The notes beneath the pieces are model-generated. The model searched no databases. It was not told where the DNA came from and was given only the letters and a program-made list of their open reading frames with translations. The position numbers and the translations under genes were made by a program. This document shows, in pieces, positions 5,559 to 5,764 of a stretch of 5,764 nucleotides of DNA. Position 1 is the first letter of the stretch. The number at the start of each line of letters is the position of its first letter. The DNA is taken from NCBI GenBank assembly GCA_022710245.1, contig JAKLHH010000554.1, forward strand, positions 1 through 5,764, read 5' to 3'. The DNA is from Myxococcota bacterium. GTDB lineage: Bacteria; Myxococcota; Polyangia; GCA-2747355; JAKLHH01.

Positions 5559-5579
5559 CGAGGGTGTACACTGATCGGC

Positions 5580-5764
5580 ATGGGCGCGCGTTCGTGCTGC
5601 GGTGTGCTGGTCGCGGTCGCCACGCTCGTCGGAGCCGGCTGCCACAAGCTCCTCGCGCTCCACTCCTCGGACCACGGGGGTCCAGATCACGTCCCCTTCG
5701 ACACCAACCGAAACGGGTCGCTCGACCTGACGCCGGGCATGCAGACCGCCGAGGAGCGGCTCGT
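5580..5764 (+). CDS. Probable lipoprotein, 5' part only
   Basis: ATG at 5580 opens a frame that runs without a stop to the window end (61 full codons). The first 21 residues form a type II signal peptide: a short MGARS basic start, a hydrophobic stretch (GVLVAVATLVGAG) and a lipobox ending at Cys21, followed by HKLLALHSSD. The mature N-terminus would be lipid-anchored in the envelope. The rest seen so far is hydrophilic (DHVPFDTNRNGSLDLTPGMQTAEERL) and shows no recognisable domain. No close Shine-Dalgarno site is seen; GAGGG is about 15 bases upstream, too far. The lack of a ribosome-binding site may mean a near-leaderless transcript or a slightly different start. It is divergent from the helicase gene. 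Confidence 0.6.
   Translation, partial: MGARSCCGVLVAVATLVGAGCHKLLALHSSDHGGPDHVPFDTNRNGSLDLTPGMQTAEERL

Noticed and set aside
5341..5571. Extension of the helicase to the GTG at 5571
   Set aside because: The extra 77 residues are Arg/Ala/Ser-rich, overlap the candidate operator and nearly reach the divergent lipoprotein start. The ATG at 5340 has a ribosome-binding site.
1..5764. CRISPR array, tRNA, rRNA or transposase gene
   Set aside because: No regularly spaced repeats, no tRNA-like cloverleaf or rRNA sequence, and no transposase motifs were seen on either strand.

Overview
The window is high-GC, GC3-rich bacterial DNA. Two AgmX/PglI-type tail proteins point to Myxococcota (the former Deltaproteobacteria); this rests on protein families, not on a marker gene. 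Four substantial genes are visible. Two read rightward (1-2155), a pair reads leftward (5340 down to 2201), and the start of a rightward lipoprotein gene lies at the right edge.

Left part (1-2155): the end of one gene and the whole of a second both finish in the same roughly 100-residue TonB-like AgmX/PglI C-terminal domain. They are tandem paralogues whose similarity reaches into the upstream linker. The complete one joins an acidic tail, a degenerate FHA-like domain, one membrane helix, a periplasmic linker and the tail domain, which is the layout of an inner-membrane to envelope transducer. The 307-bp gap between them holds a pyrimidine-rich tract with a 25-bp direct repeat and a 160-bp element bounded by 32-bp inverted repeats (31/32 matching), which resembles a MITE or large palindromic repeat.

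Centre and right (5340 to 2201, minus strand): an XPB-type superfamily 2 helicase is followed by a DUF790/Bax1 family nuclease. In archaea these families form the XPB-Bax1 helicase-nuclease complex that unwinds and cuts DNA, so this looks like a bacterial version of that repair module. The junction is unusual. The two genes are 323 bp apart, and the gap holds two possible small ORFs chained by ATGA stop/start overlaps. A 65-bp tandem duplication has copied the Bax1 ribosome-binding site, start codon and first 13 codons. Because 65 is not a multiple of 3, the upstream copy is out of frame and stops exactly on the real Bax1 start. Without the duplication, a frame opening at 3600 would run straight into Bax1.

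Right edge: a 239-bp divergent intergenic region contains a perfect 17-nt palindrome just upstream of a lipoprotein gene cut by the window end.
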